From the NCBI GenBank assembly GCA_013399115.1, contig VXAA01000168.1, positions 86,252-150,251 of the forward strand: DNA of 64,000 nucleotides. The letters run 5' to 3'. The notes under the pieces are model-generated. The model saw nothing but the letters and a program-made list of their open reading frames with translations. It did no database searches and was not told the origin of the DNA. The DNA is from Anseranas semipalmata (taxonomy: Eukaryota; Chordata; Aves; Anseriformes; Anseranatidae). This document shows, piece by piece, positions 47,901-61,677 of the stretch (within the stretch, counting starts at the first letter, position 1; every line of letters begins with the position of its first letter). Both the position numbers and the translations under genes were made by a program.

Positions 47901-50900
47901 TATTTTCACTGGGTTAAATAAACCTGAATACTGATGTCATGAAAATAAGCTGAGGAGCCTGGTGGAGGATGCTGATGCATTTTACTCTTCTAATAAACAC
48001 TGTTTTGAAATTTAATGAAGCATACCATATTACTAAAGGTAAATGCAAGCAAACTGCCTATAGACATTTAGCTTGAAGTTCTTGCTTTTTAATAAGATTC
48101 ATCACTAAGTAATTTGAGCAGATCCATATGACGCAAATGCCAGCAGTCGTTTCCCTGTCTCCATTTCAAGAGGAAACCTGGTGATACTGATTGTTTTCAC
48201 TAGACGGAGAGAAAACACTGCAGCAATACATGTCCTCAGCAAAATGCTGAGCATCACCCATCTGTATCAGAAGTGTCTTTTACTATACCTTGGGCCCCTA
48301 GTTGCAAATGCAAACTCAAGCGAGTTTTCTTCAGCTCCCGTTAAGATGGGCTCCTTTCCAAGGCAATCTGTGTGTAACCTTATTGTTCTCATCTATTCCC
48401 TCGTGTTAATGTGTTTTATCTTTAATAAAAACTTCCTAAAAGTTTTATGCAGCAATGTTGTATATGTTTTGGTACGGCACCGAGTACGTTGTGTCCCTGG
48501 TTCTGACTGGGGCAACTGAGCACAACTAGAAAACAAATACCCCTGGGAAGGATGCATTTTGTCAAAGAATAGTGTGTGGAACCTGTGCTTTTAATGGACA
48601 CTTCATTTCCTTCCAAAAGGAAAAAAAGGCTTACCTGTTCCCTGGACACATACCAGTTACGGTGCTGCTGTGCCTCTCCTTGTTTCCTGTCTTCTGTTGT
48701 GACGCGCTTTTAGAAAGAGATTAGTTCTTTGGTACTTCTGCTGTTGTGTGTGTATAGAGGAAGCCACATAATACGAAAAAGTCACAGCAGAACTGAGTAT
48801 TTGGAGAGCACCTTGGTGAACTAGTTTTGCTGCTGTAGGTTTAGTGAAGATGTTGCAACTTTAGTTCTCTTGTATAGGAAATTGTCCATTATAATAAATT
48901 TCAGAATCAGATGGTCTGGTTCTAACCTAGCTGAAATTTCAGTTTTAAATATTGTGACCAAGGTATAAATTTAATTTTGGATAGGCGTCGGTAAACAAAT
49001 TGTTAAAAATTCTTATTAGTAAATGCCTGAAACATATGAGCAGGTTGTTATGCTATGGATATAACTGTGGAGTCATTCATGGTTTTGCTTCTGTTTTGCT
49101 GTGCTAATGATATTCCCAAATGTGATACAATAGAATGATGTCTCAGGTCATCTTTAAATAGGAATTCAATAATTGCTCTGATTAGTGGTAAGCCTATTAG
49201 CTTTGTGTGTAGAAGTAAGAATTTTTCTCCCGAACACAAACAAGAGATACTACTTTGTTTTTGGAACTGTGGAATGTTTGTTTCCGTCCTGGTTTACTTA
49301 TCTCTGCTAACAGCTGTAAATAAACTGACGCTGCCCTTCAGTCATGTGAGTACCTACTATGAAAGTCTGGTCTCTGGCTGTGAACACCTGAATGCATTCT
49401 GTGTGGTTAACCCTGGAAGCCTCCCTCACTTAACAGAAAGCTGACTGGTGCGTTGGTGTTTGTGATAAGCCCTAAGCATAACATAATGCTTTGAAACTAG
49501 GTGAAATATTTGGAAATGTTAATCCTCACACTTGCATGTAAACCAAATTTCATCCCCATTTTCTGGGTGGAGAAATACCCCCTTTGCTTTGTCTTGTGAC
49601 ACCTGCCCTACCCAGCTGGCTTAATGTGCTTTTCCTGACTTGTTCTTGCTTTGCCCATGAAGCAGTGCAACCCAGGATGTTTAATTTATGAAAACTGATC
49701 AAGTATTTGTTTTTATGGCTTTTCCACATATCCATGCAGCTGCTTTGCTATTTTTGAGCCTTCTTTTTGCACTTGGACTCTGCCTTACTAGCCATGTGAA
49801 ATTCAGCTATAATGCCTTTGGGACGGAGTACGCGGATCTGCTTAGCACAGTGCCAAGTAGTGTGAAGGAGGCAAAATGGTTTGAATGACTTACAGAAGGA
49901 CACGGGCAACTGGGAGCAGGATTGCTTTCCTTACGCACTTCAGTAAGGACCCTGTTGTGAGCATAAGATAGTTATGGAAGTCTGGGATTTCCTGGCTGTA
50001 ATACTGATTTAATGGGAACTCTGTCTTACCTGCACTTCTGAACTAGGCATTGAAAACTCAGTCATCCGCATGCTTGGGTGAAATGGTCTCTAAGTCAAGG
50101 AAGCCCAAAGAAATGGATTTGTAGCAGGTTTAGGTTGCAGGTGGGTAACCTTCCCAGTCTGAAAACCAACCCTGTGTATTTGCAGGAATTTTTGAGCAAA
50201 ATGTGGTGCTGTTATCTCCCTCCTCTTGTCCGCAGGCACTTGGTGCTTTATGTTGCAGTGAGATGCTGTCCAGAGTCAGAGTTTGCTGGTATCAGGTGTG
50301 AAGGGGTATGTTTGGCTCACAGCTCGTCTTCTCTTCAGAAATGACTTTGGACACAGAAAGCTCTCAGCATTAGAGGAGGCTGTTATCTTTTTATCCCCAT
50401 TGAATCATCTGATTTTTTTTTTCCCCCTTCTTACCGTGCTCACAGGAATTCTTTCAACTCATTTCCTCTGCGGATGGTTCTGTTCAGCCAGGGCTGTCCC
50501 TGTTCTGTCACAGCTGCCTCTCAGTGCAGAGCCTTTTCCACACCTGTCCGAGGGTGATGGTGAAGATTCCGGATTCACAGCGATCCTGGTGTGCATGACT
50601 GGAAATGGCAGCAGTGGAGCATGCCAAAACACAATCGACCTGGGGGTTGGTTGATGCCTCAATACATTTTCTAGAGGCTGGAGCTGCTCATAGTGAGAAG
50701 CCACTCTGGTAGATGGTACCTGCTGACTCCTGTATGGAAAACCTAGTGTTAAAGTAAACTTTCGATCTTTTGTTGCTAAAAGTCTCTAAGTTTCTTGGGA
50801 TGTCTCCCCAGCACCTGTTTTGAAATCCCTTTTACCTTCACACCAAAGTGTGGGTACCTGCAAAGGAAGCACTGGCTGTATGTGTGCAGTTTAATAATAT

Positions 50901-52015
50901 CATAGTGGCTTCAGAGGGACTGTTGTTCTTGGTTGGAGCCCTGTTTTGATGCAATTGAAATCTGATTTAGGAATCAGTGTAGGTGCCAGTTTCCTTGGTG
51001 TGACAGGATAGACCTGTAGGAGTAGGATGTAATTTTGCCAGGGTCATCTGATGGGATTGAGGCAGGCATGGCAGGATGCAGTCAGCCCAAAGCAGCTGTG
51101 TTTTGCCTTCCTTGTCCTCAGAGGAGCAGTTGATGACAATGTATGTGCAGGAATGTTTCTGCAGAAAATGAAATGAAACAAAGATGGGGCAGCCAAGCTG
51201 TTGACTGAATGCAGCCATAAGGACGAATGACTGAGAGGACGAAGAAGCAAAGAACTATTTGAAGCATTCCTTGAGTGGGAGTCTCGGTGACGCTTCAGTG
51301 ATGACTTGTTTAGGTTCCTGATGCTCTTCTTCCACTGCGTGAATAAATAAGCAGACCTGGGCTGATGGAACACATCAAAGGAAGCTCCCACTGGGACATA
51401 TATACTCTGAAAACTTCCATAAATTGTTCTGTAATATGACAGTTTCCAATTATGGGTTTTCATAATAAGAGGCTTATTGGCAAACAGTAATGCAAGTTAA
51501 CTGTGGAAATTTCTATTGCTTTTCTTGGCCCCAGTGCACTTCCTGAACAGTGTGTGCTTTGTCCCAGGTGTACCATTCTGGGCTTTGAAAGTGTGTCAAA
51601 ACATGTGCAGGGCTGAGACCCCTGGGAACTGGCACTCAGAGCCCAGTCAAAAGGAACGCAAAAAGAAAGTGAGGGGCTTAAGACACAAGCTCTGACGTGT
51701 TAACTCTTGGTTGATTTGTTTCCTGCCTTGATAAGTTAAAGTGCTGATCACCGGTAAGAGATTTTCTTAGACATGTAAGAAATCATTTTTACACAATTCC
51801 AAGCAAAGTTTCAAACCTGTATAGCCTTGGGAGGTATAGATATGCAAATATCTTGGATAGCCCTTGCAGTACATTTCGATTACTTTGTGTTGTCAATCCA
51901 CTTTCCTCTTACGGGCACGTGCGGGTACAGGCTTGTTCAGTTTGTGAAATGTTGAATAAGTCTTCAAAGAGTATCATTGTTTCCAGGAAATATGTTTTTC
52001 ATACTTGTATTGTTT

Positions 52016-52043
52016 AAAAAAAAAAAAAAAAAAGAAAGAAAAA
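52016..52043. repeat. A-rich tract
   Basis: Eighteen A bases followed by AAAG units. Low complexity, with no element recognised to its left. Confidence 0.95.
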
Positions 52044-55000
52044 GGCAGTAATGGATAATACTTTGGGTTTGTGTGAGCCAATGGTGTGGATTTGCTTGGC
52101 ATTGAAGCTCTCAAACGATACACTCAGCACAAGTAGATTCTTTTCTGATTACATGCAAGCACTATGTAATAATTACATCTTTTTAAATATATTGATTCAT
52201 GGCATTGTTTTGAAGCTGCAAATGATCCAAAAGCGTGTCTGCTTCTTTACATCAGCTACAAGCTGGATATCTTTCTGCAATAATTTGCTGAAAATGCAGT
52301 GATTTCAGAGAATCATATCTTTGAAGATATAACCTTACATTGCTCTCTTCCTCTAATCCACCCCTCTTGAGTGATTTATTCTAGGGACTGTGCATCATAG
52401 GTTTTGTCCTGGCACCCGTTCCTCTAGTGTTGCAGTGCCTGTCCACATTACCAGAAAAAGATGGCTGGGAGACAGTTTTTAAAAACTAAGTTAAACCAAA
52501 AAGAAAAGAACACACACACAAAGAAAAGAAAACCAGTTCCAGTTAGTAGAGAGGGTTTTGCTGCCAGTGTGGATGGGGCATAATTTGATTTAAATGACTT
52601 TTGAAAAACAGTTCTCAAAATTGTTCCATGCATTTTCTTCCTGGCTACTGTTGAAAATATGGAGCTGAATATTTTCTGTGATGTTTCAAACCAATATGTT
52701 CTGGCAACCTCGTAGCTGGGCCCTGTGCATTACACTCTTGTTTCCAGTTCGCTGTGGCCTGGAGTGCAACACACAGCTCATGAGATGCACCAAAGTGGGA
52801 GGTCTTGCGAGGAGCAGGCAATACAAAGACCCAAGGTACAAGGAACATTTCACTGGGGTCCAGCAGGGAGGCTGCCAGCTTGAAGGGCCTCTTTTATGAA
52901 AAGACTTTGTTTGTAGGAGATGGAGGAACTGCGTGTGCCTGATCGGATTTTGTGAGCCTGACTGTGGGATGAGCGTGTAGGAGAAGGTTGATTCCTGTGT
53001 GTTAAAGGTTGGATGCTGAACTAGATCTTTTGCACCTCCCCGGGGTCAAACTTTTCTCACTAGGGAGAATTGCCATACAGATAAGACGATGGGGTATTGC
53101 TAAATATTCATCTCTGGTTTAAATGTGGCAATATACAGCTGTCCAGGGGAGCGGTGTGTGGGTTGGGAACCTGTGGCCGGGATACGAGGTGTTTGCTGTA
53201 CCACTTCTGCTCCAGGGACTCCTGTGTTTTGGGGAATATGTGTGGGAAGGTCAGCAATAGCTGTAGGTATTCTGAAAATAGAGGCTTAGTTTTAAGCCTA
53301 GCACCAAATCAAATCCTGGGGGTGGTAGCTGGAGTGGAAAGTGTGGAACAAGTTTGTTGGTCTGGCTATAATAATACACAGCTCTTTGTAATGCTGATGG
53401 GAGTCCTTAACAGGTCGGCTCGTCTACCAAGGAGATCATAGTGTTCCCTGCAAGTAGGCACAGGGACACTGTGCTTCCCTACGTCTCCTTGAGACTGTCA
53501 CCCTCAACAGGTCTAAATATCACGCAGCAGCTCTGAAGTGTGAATCCCCTCCTGCCCAGAGAGATCTTCACAGGTATTCCCACTTAATCCTTGGGGAAGG
53601 TTGTACAGACCTATCGTGGGGTTGTGTTGATCTTTAGCAGCTTTGCTTTCAAAGCAGCTTGAGGGTAAGGGGCCCAATATGAGCTCGGGTATTTCCTCTG
53701 CAGTCTGCAGAGTAGTTTCTTGGAGTTTTGGAGTGGTGTGATCCATGCCACTGGTGCTGCGGCAGGATGGGTTGCTGGAGCTGTGCAGGGAGAGACTGAC
53801 TTTCCTTTCCTGTTAGAGGAAAGTGTTAGAGGATGCACAAGGTAGGAGCATACAGATGGAGCTGTCTAACTTACTGTGTTACAGGAGAACCAGATGAAAT
53901 GAACTTGAGGGAATGTGATCTGATCATAGGACCCTGTATCCTACTGGCAGGGGTGCAAGAGCCAGACCTGGGCAAGATGGGCCAGGGGAGACCACAGATG
54001 CGACAGGAAGGGGCTGGAGGGCAGAGGCAAGTGTCTCCTGCTTGGTGATAATGAAGTGTTGCTGAATGTGTTTGGAAGCAGCCTGAAGGTGTGGGACAAG
54101 GGCCAGGGCAACGTGAGCGCGGAGCTCTGCGGCAAATGATAGGTCAGAGACCAGATAGGGAGTGGAGATGCGTGGTGATGGTGGGCAGTTCTTGTTTTGG
54201 CTCTAGGATTCAGAAAGGTCAGTCTTGAGAATTTTCCCTGTTGATGCTTTTCCACTTGTCACTCTGGTTATTTGTTCGAGGGGGTAGGAGAGGGACTTGG
54301 AGGGGACATGCTGTAACGTGTGATGTTTAAGTACAGACTGAAGCATGGAGAGAAGACAAGAGAACGGTTCAGGAATGAGGTTTAGTAATAGAAACAGGAT
54401 AAAGTAGTGAGAAAAGGTGGCCATTTGGAGAGAGTTTTCTTTGCAGTTAATTCTGTTCCTTAGGCTATCACTTGCTTCCTCTGACCAGATTCAGTGCTTG
54501 TTTCAAGCAGGACTGACAAACTTCTTGGGGTGCCGGAGGCAATGTGGAGGTTCCCTGTAGGACTGGTGGCCTTCCCACCTCTCACTGTGCGTAGGCTTAA
54601 ATCCCCCGTGCCGTGACAGTCCTTCAGCACTTGCTGCAGTCCCCTCTGCTCGGAAGGATGGACGAGCTCTGCCGGAGCTGTACAGCCGCACCCGGGGAGC
54701 GTGTGGCACCAGCAGGGCTGTCTGCGGCGGGACTAACCCTGCGTGCTCGGTCCGGTTACTGGAATCAGCTCTGCAGCAAGCACTCGCTGTGCCGTGGGTG
54801 AGTCTGAGAGGATGCAGGATGCTGCTGAGTACAGGGGAGGAGGCGAGCGTATTGCACAATTGTCTCTGTTTTGTTTTGAAAACGTGTGCACTACGTTTCA
54901 TTTGTTTCTCTACCACCTATCACTTCCTGCAGTGGGGACGAGTGAGAAGAGCTCTGAAAATGCTTGGTAATTAATCGTGTTGTCACCCCTGCGCAGCTGG

Positions 55001-57000
55001 TGTCGGCTGCTTCTAAAAAGCCTTTGCATACTCAGATAGTTTACCCCTCTGAATCCCCAAGGAGGACAGCCTGTGTGTGACACCTGGGAACAACAGAGCC
55101 CACTGGGGAGCAACTAGCCTTTGCTAGTCAGGAGGAGAGATTTTGGTTTGGATGTTTGTATGATTATTGTGTCCAATGTGATGTGTCTGGAATGTAAACT
55201 ATAATGTGCTGTATAATATAAAATAGCTGTCCTGCTGGCTGTTAGCAAGTGTTTCCAGTGACTTAGAATTTAAGATTGTTTAGAAAAAAAAGCACAAAAA
55301 CACCCAAAAAAGCAACCTGAACACTAGCACTATTGTTGTTTTAAAAGTAATGCCATAACTGCTCCTACTGAGACTAGTCATCTTTACTGAGTTGTCTTCT
55401 TTACCAGAGCTCTTTGTATGTGAGTTTGCAAAGAGCAGGAAAGGTGATGGGGACAGGTGGTTTTTCTCTTATTGGAAGTACCATCCTTTCTTTAGCCAAG
55501 AAGGAGCTAGAGCGAGCCAGCCCTTGGTTGGTTGCTCTTTTCAGAAAACCAAAGTTCTTCCTTGTTAATATTTATGATAGCTTGGCTCTAGCATGTATGT
55601 ATGAGCTGTGACAGCATCCTCATGCTAGCCAGGCTCCATTCCTACTCCCTCATGAGCGAACATTAGGGAACCAGGTTTAAGTGAAGCCTGTTTAATATGG
55701 CAAAAGCTTGGAGACTAATAGATGCAGGTGTTCGCAGCATTGGTATGAAATGTGGTGTTTGTATTAGTGTTGTGGTAGCAACGGTCTTTTTAAGGGTGAG
55801 ATTGTAATTTGGTCCAAAGCCCCTGTTTTCAGCTGTTTTCCTTTTGAAATAACCCCTTTCAACCTGTTTCTTTCTCAATCTTGTTGCTTAACGAAGGCTC
55901 AACACCAGAGAAGACCAATGGCTCTGACCTAAACTTTGTCTCCCTACCCAGTATTGCACATAACTCGTCTACAGCTAAAGCAGAACTTGTTTGACCAAAG
56001 TATTTTTTGGAAGAAAGGCATCTTACCTTGATTTGCAGACCTCAGGAGGTAGGCTTGGGCAGAAAATAAGGTCTTCAGCCCTTATTTTCCTTACAGCTGT
56101 TCCCATGTTTAATCCTCCCTGTTCGAGGTGTGCTTGCTGCCCAGTGCGAGTCTCTATTCAGCTTCCACTTGCTGGTGAATCTGCTGCACCTTTCTGCAGC
56201 AGCTTGAGGAGCCCCTTTGGACCTGTTTGCCCCACTGAAGGTAGTTACCACAAATGACTTGTCACTTCTAAAATCTTTTGGATAAGTTGCACATTTTGGA
56301 TTTGATTACTCATGGAACGTTTTGCCAGGTTTTGATTGACTTAGTGTGAAGAGCCGTTGTGTTATATCACTTCCAATTTTTTCTGCAATATCTTTATGAA
56401 AATATGCACTATACAAGCCTGGTGTCTTCCACTGGTGCAGTGTTACAAAGCTAAGGTTGCTTTTACTCTTTATAACAGAAGGGATCCTACTGCTGAGATT
56501 TTTGTTCATTAGAAATCTTCCACATTCTTTTCAGTCAGTGATTTCCAAGGCAGACCCATTCACAGGCATGTGTTGCATAGTCTTAGATATTTGAGTTTAC
56601 TTTTGGTTATTCTCAAACATTCTGGATTCAGATCAGCCTTGTTCACCAATTGGACTTGACTGCTCTGCGAGTCTTTGTCATCCACGAGTTTTATTACCAG
56701 TGACTTAATATTTAGTTTCTGATTTTTGTGAGTGCTTGGCCGACTACAGACCTGTGGAAACCCACCAGAAACCTAATTCCCAGTGGATTGTTTTGTGTAC
56801 TTGTGGGTTTCCTACTGCATGTTCACTGCAAGACCTCTTTTGGGGACTTTGGTGAATTTTGGAGTGGCAGAAGGCAACCTCCCAGGGGTTCTAGCTGACC
56901 AACTTTAATATGATAAATGCCATAAGCATACTCCTTCATTGTCAAATCTAAACATATTTAAACACTTTATTTTTTAGAATGAGTCATGTATCTATTTGGT

Positions 57001-57022
57001 TTTTTTTTCTTTTTTTTTTTTA
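57001..57022. repeat. T-rich tract
   Basis: A run of T interrupted once by C. Low complexity only. Confidence 0.85.
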
Positions 57023-58875
57023 AGTGAAAGCAAATGCTGTCTTTGAATTTTTGAAACAGTTCTGCTGTGGGAAAGGACAGCGATTTTGAAAACTGAACAC
57101 AACTAGTTAGATGTTTAAAGAATAATGTAAGATGCCGTCTGCTTGAAGTAACAGTGATGGCCCAGAGCGTGGTGGACAAGCTTTACCTGAAGAATCTCAG
57201 GAGTAGTGCGTTCTGGTGGAAATGTATTAAAATGAGGGACTAAGATCAAATTTTAGACAAGCACTTTGAGATGAATTTCACTGTTTTGGAATCCGTGTCC
57301 AAAATACCTGTAGTGAAGACAATCCTACTTCCTTACCTGCAAGATGCTTTCAGTGAAGGAGAGCTTTTTGCACAAGCTTCTGTTGAAAACAATGACCCTA
57401 TGTGGAAAGTTTTTAGCCATGCAAGGTGTGTACATCCAGCTCTGTCTAGTCTAGCAGTCCTCCATGTCTCCTGCTCGGTGCAGATCCATATGTGGCTTCT
57501 AAGAATCAGAGATGAGTGAGGAAGAAAAGCAAACCTATTAGGATCAGGCTTTAATACTTTGGGGGGTTGGTGCATCTATTGGAAAAAACTTGGGGGTTAA
57601 TAGCTCAAAGGCCATTGCAAGTACTGGTCTAGTTCAGTAGTTTGAGATTAAAGACACATGTATGAGTTGCTGCTTCCTCAATGGCAACAGCTAACAACAG
57701 AAAAACCATACCTGATCTAAGAATAAACAGGCCTGGGCTTTGTCCTAGTGTGGATGGGAGGCTTAAGTGGAAAGTCTGTAAAAAGTCTGAAAGTAACAGG
57801 GCAGATAGAAGATTGTTTCTGGCAGAGAAAGCGGTTTCTCCTGTAGCTCAGGAGGTGACCCTTAATGCTTTCAGAGGTACAGCTTCCCGGTTCAGTTTTC
57901 TGTTGGAACAAATTCCTCCCAAGTAAGGACAATTGTTCATTTGATGGCTACTTCAAGACTGGGCTGGATACAGCGAGGTAATCGCTCTGCTGTCCAGATT
58001 GTGCAGATTCATGCCAGGATGCACTTGCCCACTAGCTGTTTTTTATTACATTTATGGTTGAGATGGGATTTTCATTCAAAGATCTTGCATTCAGTCAGCT
58101 GTGACTTTACAAACCAATCACTGTGGGGCAGAAACTTGACGCTTGTTCAGCTATGGATGTTTGTTTAAAGTTGGAAGAAAACTTATTCGGCTGCTATCTT
58201 AAGGATCAGACATTCAAATAAGCAATTGACTTTCAAGAAAATGCTTCTTAAAAGATATTTTCTGATTAAGGAACATATGAAAATAATACAACCGTGAGGT
58301 TGACATTTGACTTCCCAGGTCAGGAAGTTAAGGTTCTTTAGTGGGCTTTGACCATGCATCCTGGGATGTTCGCATGATAGTAGGGCCATACACTTCATAC
58401 ATGTGCAGCAATGGGGACTCCCCTCCTTGCAGGTCCACACAAAGTGAGCTGCATTGGCGAAGAACTATGTTCTGCACTGCACGTATGACTGTGACAGAGT
58501 TACATAATTGTGTATTTGATTTATTCTGCATTTCTGGTTAAGTTCTGATATATTCCGTCTGTATGTGGTGTTTCATGTATGAGCTTCAATAGCACAGTAA
58601 GAAATAGGAGAGTACAATATCGTAAGCTTCTGTTTTCCAAGATGCTGCATGTAAGAAAAGGTTAATCAGTGATGATCAAATATACTGCTGCTCAGATACA
58701 GAAGGATCCTGCATTTTGGAATCTGTGTGGTGAGCTCATGTTGGCCAGTAACAAGTTGATCATCCTAACTGGAATAATTGTATCTGTTGAGCTCCTGATT
58801 TTGTGAAGTCTTATGCAGCTTTCCAGTCTTGTGATGTACAGCTTCCCTACATTTTTTGGTGTGATGTAAGAATTT

Positions 58876-58945
58876 CTGGGTGAAATTCCCTGCTCTGTTA
58901 TGGATGAGGTCAGCCTAAACGATCTGTCTTGGCCTTAAAAAGAAG
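58876..58945 (+). mobile_element. Possible old CR1-type LINE tail, plus strand
   Basis: The stretch reads TGGGTGAAATTCCCTGCTCT, then GTTATGGATGAGGTCAGCCT, then AAACGATCTGTCTTGGCCTT. This follows the common sauropsid LINE tail '...ctgtgttatgcaggaggtcagactagatgatc...ggcctt'. Only about 70 bases can be recognised, with several differences. Confidence 0.5.
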
Positions 58946-61442
58946 ACAAATCCTATCACCCATGTTTGACAGCATCTGGACATTTTGCGGCTCTACTCTG
59001 TGTGGAGGTTGTGATTTTTGTGGACTCTGGAAAACTTTACTTAAAAATCCGTTTGCAAATCTGTAAGGAAATGTATGACTGGGGGCTTAGGTAGTCACAG
59101 CTGGAGTATCATCCTAGCTAGTGGCAGCAGTGTGTATCCTAGCTTGGGGGAAGTATGGTAATTTTAGTGTATGGCATTTAAAAAGAAATGGGTATCTGCT
59201 GCCTTCTTTAATGCAACATAAGCTCTTCAAGTATAAGCTTTCCAGTACTGCATCTTTAGAGAAGCACTTCCTATCGTTCAAATATATTTGATGTTGTTAG
59301 CTGCATTAGGTATAGAAAGATTTGTGATTTAGCACCTGAAACACCTCTCACTTCCAAAGAACGACTTGGAAAGAAAAAAAAAAAATTCAGGCAAAGCCTG
59401 AAGGGGTTGAAGAAAACGAACTCCTGCTGCAGTTGCACACTTGCACACATCTGGTGCAATTGAAACTTAAGAGCTGAATACATCCATATCTGACCATGGT
59501 AGGGTCCAAACATTACTGTTGACACTAGTTTTCTTTTAGGATAGGCACACTGGCAGAGTCACTAGTGTGTGGAGCCTTGTCAGCTCTCTAATCTAACAGA
59601 CTGTTCTTGCCCAGACCATCGTGTGTCAGTATTTTATGTACTGAATGTAGCCAGGTTTAATAATCGGCCATTTTCCCACCTTCTGCCAAACTTTTCCCCT
59701 TATTTTCACAATTTAATGTTTGATTCAAAATCTGCTATGGTAACAAATTATATACATATTAAAAAAAAAAAAGATGGAAAGCAGAGTCACAAAAGGTAAC
59801 AAGAGTTCAGAATAATGTCATCTTACGGCTTTTTTTTTTAAAGACTTGAATTCAGCCCTGTTTTAAAATTGATTTTCTGTTACATATTGTGGAAAGATTA
59901 CAAAGAAATGGGTACTGCTTGAAAGCATGGATGTAGCTTTGTGTATTTAAAGCTGTGAAATTCTTGCCTGTACAGGTCTGATTTGATCTATTTGCTTTTT
60001 AGTTACTAAACAAAAATTTGTGGAGCTTTTTGAATTGTATTTTTCCTCATTTGGAATGGCTGTCTTCAGTTTGGACCTCTTGAGGCTATTCATGCTTATT
60101 TCTAATAACTACACCTATCGTCTAAAATGCGTTACCAGAAAGCTTTTTTTCTTGTATTTTGTAAAGGTCCCTTCACCCGCCTTTCTGGTGGTGTGAGTTG
60201 CTGTGGTCATGTACGGGGTCACTGATGCTGAGGACTGGGAGGAGCGTCTCCAGCGCGTTTCCTGCCCGGTGAACGCCAGCACCAGCTGGAGAGGAGCTCA
60301 GTCACTGGGAGGGCGTTGGAATGGGGACACCCAGCTTCTTTGTGGCTGTATTACTAGCAGGTTAACTCTTATCCCATGCTGATCTGAGTCTTGCACTGAA
60401 GTACTGCAGCTTGAAGGAAACCTAAGCGCCGCTTTTGAAACTAAAGCCTGGATCTAGGTTCCAGGACCTCGAGGGTGCTTGCAACTTGCTGTTCGTTGCG
60501 TGGAGGATGCTAGTAAAAGCATATTTGTCCAAGGTATGAACTGTTTTGGTTGATATAGCCTGAGATAGAGCTGTTCCTATGTCTGTCATGTGCACAGAGA
60601 GATGCCATCCAGGTCTGTTGTCTACTTCACTTGGACAGGGATTCTGCGTGATTTCATTTAACATGATTACATACATGGCTTCTCCTCATGTGCTGTTGTT
60701 GCACTAAAGTGGGGACAAATCTGTAGCAATAGTCACAGTTGCTTGTCTGAACTATCAGTTAGTTAATGGTTAAGCACTCTGAGTTCATACCTCTCGGTAA
60801 TTCATTTAGGAGGTTCATATAGGTAGCAGCAATAATTGTATGTCTTTAACAAAAAGACAGGAGCCGAAAATAAATGTAGATGTTGGTGCCTTACCAAGCT
60901 GCCACAGTCCAGTTCCTCCTCAGGTCACAGGGCACAGCGTTCTCTGGCCTGTGCTTTTTCAGTCTGTTCCTAATTGCGTGTTGGGGGCCTCTCCCAGAGA
61001 TGTGCTTTGCCATGATCCCATTCACTGGAACTACTTGAGTTTTGGGACTTCCCAGGGTGGCTGGTGTGTCTTGAACAATGGCCCAAGCAGCTCACCAAAC
61101 TGTGGTGTGTCCTCCTCCATCTCCGTGCTTACTCCCAACTTCTGGAGAGCTGATTAGAGGCTTGGCAGGAACTGTATGGTTATGCTCCAGATACGCTTTG
61201 GATACATTATTGTCACAGTCGAGGTACTGCAAAAGCCATGCCGTTCCCATCTTCATCCTTGTGAGGCACTTCTTTTGATTGTGCAATATCTGTGGCTAAT
61301 TGCATGGCAATTGAAGTGTGCTACCAGCCACCCACAATTCACTGTCAGCTCCTTGGGGATGCAGATGAAAACAGAAAGATAATGTTTTCTTTCTTCAGTC
61401 CAGTGGTTTAGCTTGCCTTTTTTTAATCCCCTGCTCCTTCAG

Positions 61443-61677
61443 GTAATAAAGCCAGATGGTAGTGACAAAGAAACAGAAGCCACGCATGAATCAGATGTCC
61501 CTGAGGATATGCTGGGGACTTGCGTTCCTCGAGAGATGGCAAAAGGCGATGCTAAAAGTCCGGATGTCATTATAGAAGCTCAGTTTGATGATAATGATGC
61601 AGAGCATGGACAAGACCACTTGCAGGATATGTTGGCTGATGACATTAAGAAACTTTCCCTGGATACCGGTGAAAAGG
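61443..61677 (+). CDS. DIS3L2: DIS3L2 exon, end of cold-shock domain 1 and acidic linker
   Basis: This 235-bp exon has acceptor CTCCTTCAG at 61442 and donor AAAAGG/GTGAGT at 61677/61678. It enters in phase 0 and leaves in phase 1. It codes for 78 residues from VIKPDGSDKETEATHESDVP, through SPDVIIEAQFDDNDAEHGQD, to DDIKKLSLDTGEK. Human equivalents are [31 protein letters not shown] and GVKKLSV...EKG. The middle is an acidic, poorly conserved loop within or next to cold-shock domain 1, as in mammals. It differs in length from the human loop by only a few residues. The next exon, expected to start with a Gly/Arg split codon and lead to the AKVVYILEKKHSRAATG block, is not present before 64000. 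Confidence 0.95.

Larger units (their letters stand above)
30457..61442 (+). other. DIS3L2: Very long DIS3L2 intron (about 31 kb)
   Basis: The intron runs from GTCAGT to CTGCTCCTTCAG in phase 0. The flanking exons are contiguous in the human protein (…HWK then VVKPE…), so no coding exon is missing between them. It holds a TTG-rich repeat (38776-38821), a TTC/poly-T tract beside a GC-rich block (39550-40330), an AT-rich block that could be a conserved element (about 42040-42480), a CR1 3' end (44920-44978), an A-rich tract (52016-52043), a T-rich tract (about 57001-57022) and a possible second old CR1-type tail (58876-58945). No independent gene was recognised on either strand. Confidence 0.88.

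Noticed and set aside
54503..54916. 137-codon minus-strand frame in a GC-rich patch, with overlapping plus-strand frames
   Set aside because: Frames are open on both strands because of GC content. No domain, conserved motif or splice support was seen.
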